Both the position numbers and the translations under genes were made by a program. Of a stretch of DNA of 10,298 nt, positions 1 to 8,600 are shown piece by piece (position 1 is the first letter of the stretch; each line of letters begins with the position of its first letter). The stretch is from CAYMLQ01 sp964390795 (GTDB lineage Bacteria > Verrucomicrobiota > Kiritimatiellia > RFP12 > UBA1067), in NCBI GenBank assembly GCA_964390795.1, contig CAYMLQ010000205.1, positions 1 through 10,298 on the forward strand. Direction: 5' to 3'. A model generated the notes under the pieces. It saw nothing but the letters and a program-made list of their open reading frames with translations, did not search any database and was not told where the DNA came from.

Positions 1-341
1 TGCTGATCTTCTCCTTCCAAGGCGATGTAATCCTGAACAATCCGCTGCACATCGTGCTGATCGCCGTGCCGCTGATCCTACAGACGTATCTGATTTTTTT
101 CATCGCGTATTTGACGGCGAAGAAGCTGAAGCTCTCGCATGACATTGCGGCTCCGGCCGGCATGATCGGGGCGTCGAATTTCTTCGAGCTGGCGGTGGCG
201 GTCGCGATTTCCCTCTTCGGCGCGTCCTCGCCAGTGGTGCTGGCCACCATCGTGGGCGTGCTGACGGAAGTGCCGGTCATGCTGCATCTGGTGAAGATCG
301 CCAACCGGGCATCGCATGGGTTCGGACAAGCGAAGTCATAA
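1..341 (+). CDS. acr3: ACR3-family arsenite efflux permease, C-terminal part (5' end outside window)
   Basis: The frame is open from base 3 to a TAA at 339-341 and gives about 112 residues, so the gene enters from the left and only its last third is visible. The family exports arsenite, As(OH)3, across the inner membrane, usually after arsenate reductase has made it. Visible features are a hydrophobic segment starting IAVPLILQTYLIFFIAYL, then the strongly family-typical GASNFFELAVAVAISLFG helix, then VVGVLTEVPVMLHLV-like sequence (here IVGVLTEVPVMLHLV) and a short charged tail. The conserved Cys in the middle of ACR3 proteins would lie upstream and cannot be checked. No other ars gene is visible downstream, so this is the 3' end of any ars operon. 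The reading frame is intact. Identification comes from recalled family sequence, not a search. Confidence 0.87.
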   Translation, partial: LIFSFQGDVILNNPLHIVLIAVPLILQTYLIFFIAYLTAKKLKLSHDIAAPAGMIGASNFFELAVAVAISLFGASSPVVLATIVGVLTEVPVMLHLVKIANRASHGFGQAKS

Positions 342-367
342 GCGTGTTTATGGAACACTGGACCGGC

Positions 368-388
368 GGACGGCTCGGGGAGCCGTCC
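368..388 (+). terminator. Terminator-like hairpin after the arsenite permease gene
   Basis: A perfect 9-bp stem, GGACGGCTC pairing with GAGCCGTCC around a GGG loop, begins 27 bases after the permease stop codon. It is followed by CCGTTTCC, so the U-tract is short and interrupted. Position and strength suit a transcript end for the permease. On the opposite strand no T-run follows, so it is a poor terminator for the convergent remnant. Confidence 0.6.
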
Positions 389-435
389 CCGTTTCCGCCA
401 GAACGTTGAACGGGGGTGTTTTTGTAGGCGAAGGT

Positions 436-960
436 TCAGCGGTCGCAGAGGAAGTCCGCGAGGGAAGACACGCCAATGCCCTCGATGCTGTCCCCATGGA
501 TGCGATCCAAGGTGATGATCGTTTTCGGGTGGTTGTCGTTGATGGCCAGCAGCGGCGCGATCTCCCGCGCGACAACTGCCGGGGCGTCCAAATGCTGGGT
601 GACTTGGAAGTAGCAGGGCGCTCCGTTCTTCTCCGCGACGAAGTCGACCTCCTGCGTGCCCCACTGCCCCACCGAGACGCGGTACCCGCGACGTCGCAGT
701 TCCACGTAGACCAGATTCTCCATGATCCCCGAGATGTCCCCGTCGCGGAAGCCGATCTGCGAATGGCGCAGGCCGAGGTCAGTGGCGTAGAACTTGTCGT
801 TGATCTCCAGGTGGCGCTTGCCCCGGATGTCGTAGCGGGGCACCCGGAAGAAAAGCTGGGCGTCGGTCAGGGCGGCGAGGTAGTTGACCACGGACTGCAC
901 GTTCACGGCGATGCGCTGGCTCTTGAGGTAGGCGCTGATGCGGTTTGCAGAAAGCAGGAA
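436..960 (-). pseudogene. DUF4143 C-terminal domain of an AAA_14/DUF4143-type ATPase, N-terminal part missing
   Basis: Reading leftward from about 960, the frame gives recognisable DUF4143 sequence: FLLSANRISAYLKSQRIAVN, then YLAALTDAQLFFRVPRYDI, GKRHLEINDKFYATDLGLRH, then ENLVYVELRRRGYRVSVG and the nuclease-like end QEVDFVAEKNGAPCYFQV. It stops at TGA (438-436). Full proteins of this group (COG1373) are about 400 residues, with a P-loop ATPase (Walker A/B) first. Here only about 175 residues of the C-terminal domain remain and the ATPase is absent. A GTG at 906 could serve as a start, but family-like sequence continues upstream of it to about 960, so it is not the original start. Homology stops abruptly there and the next remnant begins about 30 bases away. 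I infer a 5'-deleted gene; expression of the leftover domain cannot be excluded. Confidence 0.72.
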
Positions 961-988
961 CGAAGGGAAGTCCCATTGCGCTGACCCC

Positions 989-1350
989 CTACCCCACCTG
1001 CCCCAAGGCCGAGAGGGCGTCGACGAGACGCTGGACGGTCGGGCCGCGGACGCCGGTGAAGTGGCGGGCGAGGGTCTTCGCGCCGTCGGACGGCTGCCAC
1101 GCGGTCTGATGGATCACGCCGCGCACGAGGGCGATCTGGTCGGCGAGGGAGGAGGGCCAGGGGAGTGGAGCTGGAGAGAGGGTGGAGGTCGGAGATCGGG
1201 AGACCGAGATTGGATTGCGTGGGCGCAGCGGTCGGCTGCTGATACGCGGAGCGGAGATAGCGGACCGTGCCGCGCGATTCTTCGTCGGCGCGTTGCTTGT
1301 TGAGCGCCACAAGCCTTTCCAGAATCTCTGCGTCTGTCAACTTTAGAACT
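989..1350 (-). pseudogene. C-terminal remnant of a type IIG-like restriction-modification/adenine methylase protein, frameshifted
   Basis: Two pieces in different minus-strand frames resemble the tail of large COG1002-type restriction-modification proteins. The first, from about 1340, reads LTDAEILERLVALNKQRADE followed by GTVRYLRSAYQQP, a segment commonly seen near the end of these proteins. The second, ending at TAG (991-989), reads WPSSLADQIALVRGVI, then KTLARHFTGVRGPTVQRLVD and ALSALGQVG, which fits their terminal winged-helix-like segment (WP.TL.EQ..A.R ... ARAF.GAR...V..LL..L.ALGQ). The frame changes within the low-complexity stretch around 1150-1200. No methylase motif (NPPY/F) is present, so the catalytic part is gone. 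The open frame continues upstream to a TTG at 1547 but that portion does not look like the family. The assignment relies on memory of the C-terminal pattern. Confidence 0.5.
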
Positions 1351-1376
1351 TTAGACCTCTCGCACGTTAGAACTTT
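1343..1376. repeat. Direct repeat of TTAGAACTTT, two exact copies 24 bp apart
   Basis: TTAGAACTTT occurs at 1343-1352 and again at 1367-1376. The pair is framed by GTCAA (1336-1340) and TTGAC (1375-1379), which are inverse complements. It sits where the restriction-modification homology begins (minus strand) and is AT-rich against GC-rich surroundings. It could be a scar at a recombination joint, a regulatory site or part of a dispersed genomic repeat. Confidence 0.5.
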
Positions 1377-1546
1377 GACTGTTCCGTTCGCAAACAGGCG
1401 CGAAATCATGCGCTTGGCGCGTCCGGAGGCCGCGCGCCACCCCTGAAAGATGCGCCGCGCAAGGTAGCCCGCGACCTCCCGGGCGCGGATGCGAATGAAC
1501 GGAGATGCCAACATTAGAATGGCTGGGTCGCGATGGGTGCGATTCA

Positions 1547-1574
1547 ACTCCTAACTCCTAAATCCTCACTCCTC
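1547..1574. repeat. Degenerate heptanucleotide repeat, four units
   Basis: Four consecutive 7-mers ACTCCTA, ACTCCTA, AATCCTC and ACTCCTC fill these 28 bases; the first two are identical and the others differ by one or two bases. On the minus strand the units read as purine-rich TAGGAGT/GAGGAGT. The repeat lies in the divergent gap between the minus-strand remnants and the plus-strand kinase remnant, outside any convincing coding sequence. Confidence 0.75.
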
Positions 1575-1634
1575 CTTTGGTACGGGTTTCTCCCCATAGG
1601 CGCGGCAGTGAAGCGGGTGTATGATAACAAGCGT

Positions 1635-1640
1635 AGGAGA
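1635..1640 (+). promoter_or_regulatory. Ribosome binding site AGGAGA before the ATG at 1646
   Basis: AGGAGA lies five bases before ATG 1646. This good start signal belongs to a frame whose first 20 or so codons do not look like a histidine kinase but which then runs into kinase sequence. The signal may have belonged to another gene whose beginning was joined to the kinase tail. A TATGAT (1620-1625) lies just upstream but has no matching -35 element. Confidence 0.5.
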
Positions 1641-1645
1641 GAACG

Positions 1646-2208
1646 ATGAGCACCCTGTTCCCCACCTCTATCGAAAACTCAGGCGAGATGGCGCTGCACG
1701 CGTCCGAACTTCGCTATCGGCGGCTGATCGGCGAGGACATCAACCTCGCCTGGATGCCCGGCGCGAACCTGCGGCCCGTCAGGCTCGACCCATCGCAAGT
1801 TGACCATATCCTCGCCAACCGTGCGTCAATGCCCGGGACTCCATTGCCGGCGTTGGCAAAATCACGCTGGAAACCGGAAATGTCGTTATTGACGCCGACG
1901 ATGCGGCCACGCATGCGGAGGCTGCTCCCGGCGCATATGTGTTTCTGGCGGTCAGCGACGACGGCTGCGGCATGGACAAGGCGATGCTGGCCCAGGTCTT
2001 CGAGCCGTTCTTCACCACCAAGGGCATGGGCAAGGGCACTGGCTTGGGCCTTGCCACGGTATACGGCATCGTCAAGCAGAACAGCGGCTTTGTCTACGCC
2101 ACCAGCGAGGCGGGCAACATACACGCGGCGCAACAGGCGCTGGCGCACCGGGCCCGGTGCAACTGGGCAGCGCGGCGCGGCGAATACACGGCCGACGAGG
2201 AAGGCTGA
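1646..2208 (+). pseudogene. Sensor histidine kinase ATPase domain remnant, frameshifted and 5'-deleted
   Basis: Starting at ATG 1646, the first frame quickly reaches kinase-like sequence: LIGEDINLAWMPGANLRPV and DPSQVDHILAN. A single-base loss near 1820-1822 then shifts the frame, and the correct sequence resumes at 1822 with CVNARDSIAGVGKITLETG. From there come the G1 box DDGCGMD, the F box FEPFFTTK and the G2 box GKGTGLGLATVYGIVKQN. These are hallmarks of the HATPase_c domain in PAS-type hybrid kinases. The final strand and the usual YLP end are scrambled after NSGFVYATSEAG, and the frame stops at 2206-2208. The H-box/dimerisation domain and all sensor domains are missing. The protein cannot autophosphorylate as it stands. 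I am confident of the family and of the frameshift; a sequencing error could explain the single-base change but not the missing 5' part. Confidence 0.85.
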
Positions 2209-2227
2209 ACGGCTGGCTCATGAACAC

Positions 2228-2254
2228 GACGCCTCCCCGCAGGCGTCTGCGGGG
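2228..2254 (+). other. GC-rich hairpin with two mutually exclusive folds
   Basis: CCCCGCAG (2235-2242) pairs perfectly with CTGCGGGG (2247-2254) around a GCGT loop. An alternative stem uses GACGCC (2228-2233) with GGCGTC (2242-2247) around an 8-base loop and shares bases with the first, so only one can form at a time. There is no T-run, so a simple intrinsic terminator is unlikely. It begins 20 bases after the kinase remnant's stop codon. Confidence 0.5.
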
Positions 2255-2490
2255 CACGGCGGGGACCGGCGGATGACAAGAACCCGAACTGGGATCCCAA
2301 CGGGCACGGAACGCTCAACATCTTGACTAGGATCTGATCGCTTGGGATGGATTTAGATAATGAGCCGTCAGGGTAGGGTTAGACCCCATTTATCTCTGGA
2401 TGTAATAGTAGGAACTGTCCCCATAGCCCCCAATCCGCCCTTCAGGCATAATTTCCCGCATTACGAAAGCGTAATCTGGCATTACACAGC
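2255..2490. other. Non-coding gap before the large gene
   Basis: No convincing gene is visible. A short open stretch at about 2277-2333 reads KNPNWDPNGHGTLNILTRI then stop; I do not recognise it. From about 2340 the base composition becomes more AT-rich than its surroundings. The stretch around 2370-2425 contains TTAGACCCCATTTATC and GGAACTGTCCCCATA, wording I associate with ends flanking REP-associated transposase (RAYT) genes, but no transposase is present. CATAAT (2447-2452) is a possible -10 box; no -35 element is found at the right distance. Confidence 0.4.
2458..2485 (+). promoter_or_regulatory. Symmetric GCATTAC repeat cluster, possible operator or leader hairpin
   Basis: GCATTAC occurs at 2458-2464 and 2479-2485, 21 bp apart start to start (about two helical turns). 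Between them lies the inverse half, so ATTACG (2460-2465) also pairs with CGTAAT (2470-2475) around an AAAG loop. It ends six bases before the ribosome binding site of the large gene and just downstream of a CATAAT box. Position and symmetry suggest a regulator site or a leader stem-loop; no specific regulator is recognised. Confidence 0.4.
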
Positions 2491-2496
2491 AGGAGG
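2491..2496 (+). promoter_or_regulatory. Strong ribosome binding site AGGAGG for the large secreted protein
   Basis: A perfect AGGAGG sits six bases before ATG 2503 and fixes the start. The next in-frame ATG (2710) would delete the signal peptide, which also favours 2503. Confidence 0.85.
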
Positions 2497-2502
2497 AACC
2501 TT

Positions 2503-2652
2503 ATGAGCAGTCACACGAGTACGGACCACGCGACACTACAAACGTCGGAGGCATGCGCGCCGCGCGGAAAGGCGCACCTGTCTAACACCTGGCACAAGGC
2601 GCTCGGCCTGATTGCAGCGGCCGCTTTGGCCTGGTGCGGGTTCGCCCAGGCG
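2503..2652 (+). other. Signal peptide of the large protein
   Basis: Residues 1-32 form a long polar n-region ending in HK, residues 33-47 are the hydrophobic core ALGLIAAAALAWCGF, and AQA (48-50) precedes the mature start LTLNVVDG. The n-region is longer than usual, but the h-region and Ala-X-Ala site are clear, so Sec-type export is likely. A Cys at residue 45 does not fit a lipobox. Confidence 0.82.
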
Positions 2653-5600
2653 CTCACCCTGAATGTCGTGGACGGCGACGGTAACGCGGTGACCGGCGGT
2701 TTCCGCTGGATGCTCGAGGAGGATACCACCCACCTCACCGTGCCCGGCGTGGCGACTAATGACTCCATCTCTCTGGTGATCCACAAGAGCCACGCGCCGG
2801 TGATGGCGACCGGCAGCAGCACCAACAGCCCTGCCGTCATCGCGGTGCCCGACGCCAACCTGCGCTACGTGCTCTCCGTTCTCGCCGATGGCTACGCCTC
2901 CGGCGGACAGACCGTCGCGGCGGGTCAGACCAGCGTCGCGGTGACCCTGAACAAGCACCCGATACCGACCGCGCAGATCTCCGTCTTCGTCTTCAACGAC
3001 AACAACTCGATCAACAACGTGCCCGACGCCACTGAAGAGGGCTTGGCTGACTTCCAGATCACCCTGGCCGACTACGCGGGCGGCCCGATCATGACCGACG
3101 TGTTCGGCAACCCGCTTGGCACGACGTACGCCAAGGGCGCGGACGGCGAGTACCTCATCGACGAGGACGGCGCCTACGTGGTCGAGGAGATGGGCACCGG
3201 CTTCATCCTCACCGACGCCAACGGCCTGGCGACGATCAAGTTCTTGGCCATGGGCAAATACGGCGTGCGCGCCATCCCCCCCTCAGGCACCGAGTGGGGC
3301 GGCGGCCACGGCGGCACCCACGGCGGCACCAGCGGCACCAGCGGCTGGAACCAGACCGCCACCATCGAAGGCACGCTGACCGTCGACGCGTGGGTCACCG
3401 CCAACGAGTCGCCCCTCTTCATCGAAGGCTTCGGCCCCGGCTTCTATCACGCCTTTTTTGGTTTCGTCGATCCGCTGCAGACGGTCTGGGGCGCGAATCC
3501 GCCTCCCGCCCAGGCCGGCAACGTGACCATCACCGGCACGAACATCTTCAACCACTTCGGACGTCCGCCGGTCAACCAGATGTTCGCCCCCGGCCCCGCC
3601 GTGGACGAGGCGTGGGTCGGCCTGAACGCGATCGGGCCGCTCAACGCGATCGGCGCCGGACTGTACGCGGCCCCCTGCAACGCGGACGGCTCCTTCGCGA
3701 TCACCAACGTGCCGCCGGGCACCTACCAGCTCGTGACCTGGGACAAGCCGCTCGACGCCCTGTTCGGGTTCAACACGATCATCGTGACCAACTCGCCGAC
3801 CGGTTTTAACCATCTCGGCAACGTGCTCTCTTACCGCTGGTTCGGCACCGTCGAAGGCAGCGTGTTCTATGACGCCAACGAGAACGGCTTCCGCGACCCG
3901 GGCGAGGAGGGCATCCCCTCGCAAGCCGTGAACCTGCGCTTCCGCGACGGCACCGTCTATATGGGCACGACCACCGACTCCGCCGGCGACTACCAGATGT
4001 CCGAGGTCTTCCCCTTCTTCAAGTGGCTGGTGGCGGAGGTCGACTTCGCCCGCTTCAAGGCGACCGGCATGACGGCGGTCATCGACGAGGGCGGCTTCAT
4101 CCCTCCCGACAATGGCTGGGCCATGCCTTCGGATGGCGTGCGCAACCCGCAGCCGCAGTATGCCACTGATCCCGTGACCGGCGTGGTCCTGACCAACGGG
4201 CTCGGCCAGCCCATCCCCTCCGACAACCCCAACACCGGCAACAACCTCTCGCGCAGCGAGACTGGCCCGGTGCTGACGCAGGCCATGCACCTCTTCCTGA
4301 ACCAGAATAACCGCATCGACTGGGGCAAGATCGACTATCCCGAAACCGAGAACGGCGGCGTCTCCGGCATCATCGCCTACCAGACGACCCGCGCCGAAGA
4401 AGACCCCGTCATGGGAACGATCGACGGCTGGGAGCCCGGCATCCCGCGCGTGCAGGTGGCCCTCTACGCCGATACGAACGCGGATCAGGTGATCGACGAT
4501 CTGGACGGCAGCGGCGGGCCCACCACCGCTGACGTGGACAACCACCCGCTTGGCTGGTCGGACGGCAGCGGCCCCAAAGGCCCCGAGGACGTGGACCACA
4601 ACGGTAACGACGCCTTCGACCCCGGCGACGCCCTCAACATCGTCTGGTCCGACAGCTGGGACGACAACCAGCCCACAGGCAGCATCCAAGTCAACCCGCC
4701 CAAGGTGCTCGGCAAGGCCATCATCGGCAGCGATAACTACAGCACCTGGAACCAGATCCGCCCCGGCCTGTTCGACGGCGGTTACGCCGTGGCCTCCTAC
4801 TATCCCGGAGGCATGGCCAACAACACCACCAACGAGGTCGACGGGCTTCCCGAAGGCAAGTACATCATCCAGGCCTTCCCGCCGCCCGGCTACCTGATCC
4901 AGACCGAGGAGAGCCAGAACGTGGTCTTCGGCGACGCCTACCAGCCCAGCAAACTGCTGTTACCGCCGCCCTTGGCCGGCACGCCCGCCAACCATGTCGG
5001 CGACCACGCCTATCTGCAGAGCATCGTGCCCGGCACGCGCACCAACCTGTTCACCGTCTCGCCCTACCTGAGCCTCTTCCCGGATCAGATGGTCGACGCG
5101 CCGTTCGCGAACCAGGTGCGCCCCCTGGCCGACATGAAGTCGGTCACCGTGAGCACCGAACGGAACACGGCAGCCGACTTCCACGTCTACACCGAGGTTC
5201 CGAAGGCCACGCGCGTCGTGGGCTTCGTGCTCAACGACCTCACGGCCGAGTTCAACGCTTTCAGTCCCATCTACGGCGAGAAGGGCTCGCCGGGCTTGCT
5301 GCCCATCTCGATCCGCGACTGGGCGGGACATGAGGTCGCGCATGTGTATTCCGACGAGTTCGGCACCTACAACGCGCTCGTGCCCTCCACCTACACGGTC
5401 AACGTCCCGTCGCCGAGCGGCGTCGCGCCCAACATGCTGACCATCATCCTGAACGACCCGACCATGGCCGACCCCACCGACCCCACGGGCCGCCGCCGCA
5501 TCCCGGACCCCTACTATAACCCGGAGTTCAGCACCACGCCGTGGACCCTGCACTACAATCCCGGCTCCTATCTTTACGCCGACACGCCGATCGTGCCGAT

Positions 5601-8600
5601 CGCCGGCTTCGTGGGCTACCCGAACAACAAGCTCGACGTCGAGCCCGCGGATCACACGCCGGTCATCTGGTCTGTCACCAACGCCACCACGGGCGCTGCC
5701 GGCCCCTATGTCACGGCCGTGACCGACGAACTCATCATCACCGCAAAAGGCCCGACCACCGTCCCCAACCCGAACGTGCTGTTCGGCACGGCGGGCACGG
5801 TCGTGCGCGACTTCGGCTTCGGCGCCACGACCGGCAAAGTCACTTTCGAGGGCGTACCGCTGACCGTCCTCTCCTGGAGCAGCAGCTCGGTCCGAGTCCG
5901 GCTCCCGGCCTCTTTCCAGACCGGTGCCGAGGGCCGCCTGATGGTCACGCGCGGCGACAACGGGCTGACCACTCCCATGGGCATCACGCTGACCTACGGT
6001 GGCAGCGGCAACGTCCACCAAGTCGTGCCGCGCGAGCCGACCATCGGCGACCCCCTGCCCGACCCGATCCAGGAGGCGATCGACGCGGCGGCCCCCGGCG
6101 ACCTGATCCTGGTCGCGCCGGGCCTCTATGCCGAGAGCCCGATCCTCTACAAGCCGCTGCGCGTGCAGGGCGCGGGCGAGGCCACGGTCCTCAACGCCAA
6201 CCCGTCGCCGTCCTCGCGGCTCTCGATCTGGCACGCCAAGGTGCTCGGCGTCTACCCGAACGACCCCTTTGAGGCCAGCGAGCACCCGGGCTTCACCGTG
6301 TTCGGCACCAACAGCACGGACTTCACCGAATACGGCTCCCGGATCGACGGGTTCGCCATCCGCGGCTCTCTCTCCGGCGGCGGCATCCAGGTGTACGACT
6401 CCGCCCACAACCTGCGCCTCAGCAACAACCGCATCGACGGCAACCAGGGCACCTACTGCGGCGGCATCGTCCTCGGCCAGTGGGCCAATGCGGGCACGGT
6501 TTACGACAACTCGAACGTGGTTATCCAGGGCAACCAGATCCTGAAGAACGGCGGCGTGAACGGCGCGGGCGGCGTCGCGGTCTTCACGGGCGCCACGGGC
6601 TACCGCATTCTCGACAACCTGATTCTCGGCAATTTCTGCCGCGGCAACGGCGGCGGCATCGGCCACGAGGGCGTCAGCCACGGCGGCGTGATCGCCCGCA
6701 ACACCATCCGAAACAACGAGACCTTCTACGCGTTGGCCGTGGGCGGTGACGGCGGTGGCATTTTCATCGGCGGCGACACCCCCATCACAACCAACGTCGT
6801 GCTGAGCACAGGCTCCGGTTCCGTCACGGTCCAGGGCAACCTGATCCAGGGCAATCTGGCCGGCTCAGGCAGCGGCGGCGGCATCAGCCTCAGCGGCGTC
6901 AACGGCGCGGACGTCGAAGCCAGCGCGAGCCCGACCAACTGGTACACCGTCAACCTGTTCAACAACGTCATCGTCAACAACGTGGCGGGCTTCGCGGGCG
7001 GCGGCATCTCGCTCTCCGACGCCGCGCAGGTGAATATCATCCACAACACCGTAGCCAACAACGACAGCACCGCGACCGCCCAGTCGGCCTTCGGAGCCGG
7101 CGCGACCGCCTCCACGCCTCAGGGCGCGGGCATCGCCTCCTTCCTCCATAGCGGCCCGCTCGCCGACGCCTCCGGGCAGGCGTACTCGAGCCCGACGCTC
7201 TACGACTCGATCGTCTGGCATAACCGCTCGTACTTCTACGACCGGGCGCTCCAGTCGCTGGTCGCCGCCCCCGGCGGCGTCTACCGCGACCTGCGCTCGC
7301 CCGCCGGCCAGCCGGTGCTGAACGCGCGTTACTGCCTGCTCACCAGCACGGCGGGCTATCACTCCTCGAACCTCGCGGCGAACCCGCAGTTCCTGTCGGG
7401 CTATACCAATGTGCTGCGCGTCGCCGCCGTCATCGACGAAGCCGGCAACAACATCAACGTGCGCTTTGCGCCCATCGGCCCCCAAGGCAACTACCACCTC
7501 GCCAACACCTCGCCAGCCGCGAACACGGGCGACTCCAGCTTCTTCAGCTACTTCCCGTCCTTGCGCGGCGACTTCGACACGGAGTACCGGCCCTACAGCA
7601 GCGCCCCCGACATCGGCGCGGACGAGTATGCCGTTACGACGCTCTTCGCGACCAACGACATCTACTTCGTCAACGAGGACACAACCCTCACGGTGCTCGG
7701 CAGCGGCGTGCTCGCCAACGACCGCCCGACCGGCGCGCTGATCACCGCCGAGCTGGTCACCGTACCCCTTCACGGCACGGCCGCCCCGCTGTTCAGCAAC
7801 GGGCGCATCAGCTACACGCCGAACTCGAACTTCACCGGAGTAGACAGCTTCACCTACCGGATGCGCTCGGGCAGCAACCGCAGCCGGACGCGCACTGTCA
7901 CCCTCGTGGTGCGTGCGGTCAACGACGTGCCCGTCGGCGTCAGCGACGCGTATGTGATGACCGGCGATACTACGCTGACCGTGCCCGCCGCCACAGGCGT
8001 GCTGGCCAACGACAGCGACGCAGACCACGCCACGCTCACCGCGGTCCACTTCGCAGGACCGGACAACGGCGTGCTGACCCTCAACCCGGACGGCTCGTTC
8101 GACTACACGCCAGATCCCGGCTTCACCGGCTCCGACGCCTTCTACTACTACGCCAATGACGGCCTGATCGACAGCACGCTGACCACGGTCAGCCTGACGG
8201 TCAACCCACCGCTCCCCGACTTCGTCATCGAGGCGGTCAGCCTGATCCCCGGCGTGGTCACCAACGGCGGCAGCTTCGCGGCCCACGTCAAGGTCGCCAA
8301 CCGCGGCGAGGCAGCCGGAGCCGGCGGACGCCTCACCGTCTGGACCGACCAGCCCGGCGCCGACGTGCCCGTCGGCACCCCCGGCACCGCGTTCGCCACC
8401 CTCGGCACGCTGCCCATCGGCGCGACGACCACCGTGGTCTTCAACGCCCTCAGCGCGCCGGCCATACCGGCACCGGGCGACACCGTCTACGCGCCGACCT
8501 TCCGCGCCTTCGCCGACGCCTTGGACGGCACGCTGGAACGTGACGAGGCCAACAATCAAGTCGTGCAGGGCTATGAAGTCGTGCGCCCGGCCGTCATCCC

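Noticed and set aside
316..984. Plus-strand open frame of 222 codons
   Set aside because: It lies opposite the clear DUF4143 remnant and its product has no recognisable motif.
1547..1574. CRISPR array from the short repeats
   Set aside because: The units are 7 bases with no spacers and no cas genes are visible.
1618..1625. TATGAT as a promoter -10 box for the kinase remnant
   Set aside because: One match to consensus without a -35 partner; a transcript would start only about a dozen bases before the ATG.
3283..6681. Two long minus-strand open frames (about 468 and 573 codons) opposite the beta modules and beta-helix
   Set aside because: Same low-complexity Val/Gly/Arg/Asp composition, no recognisable motif, explained as antisense shadows.
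6016..7629. Polysaccharide lyase assignment for the beta-helix
   Set aside because: The fold is clear but no catalytic Asp/Arg/Lys constellation can be identified by eye, so no enzyme activity is claimed.
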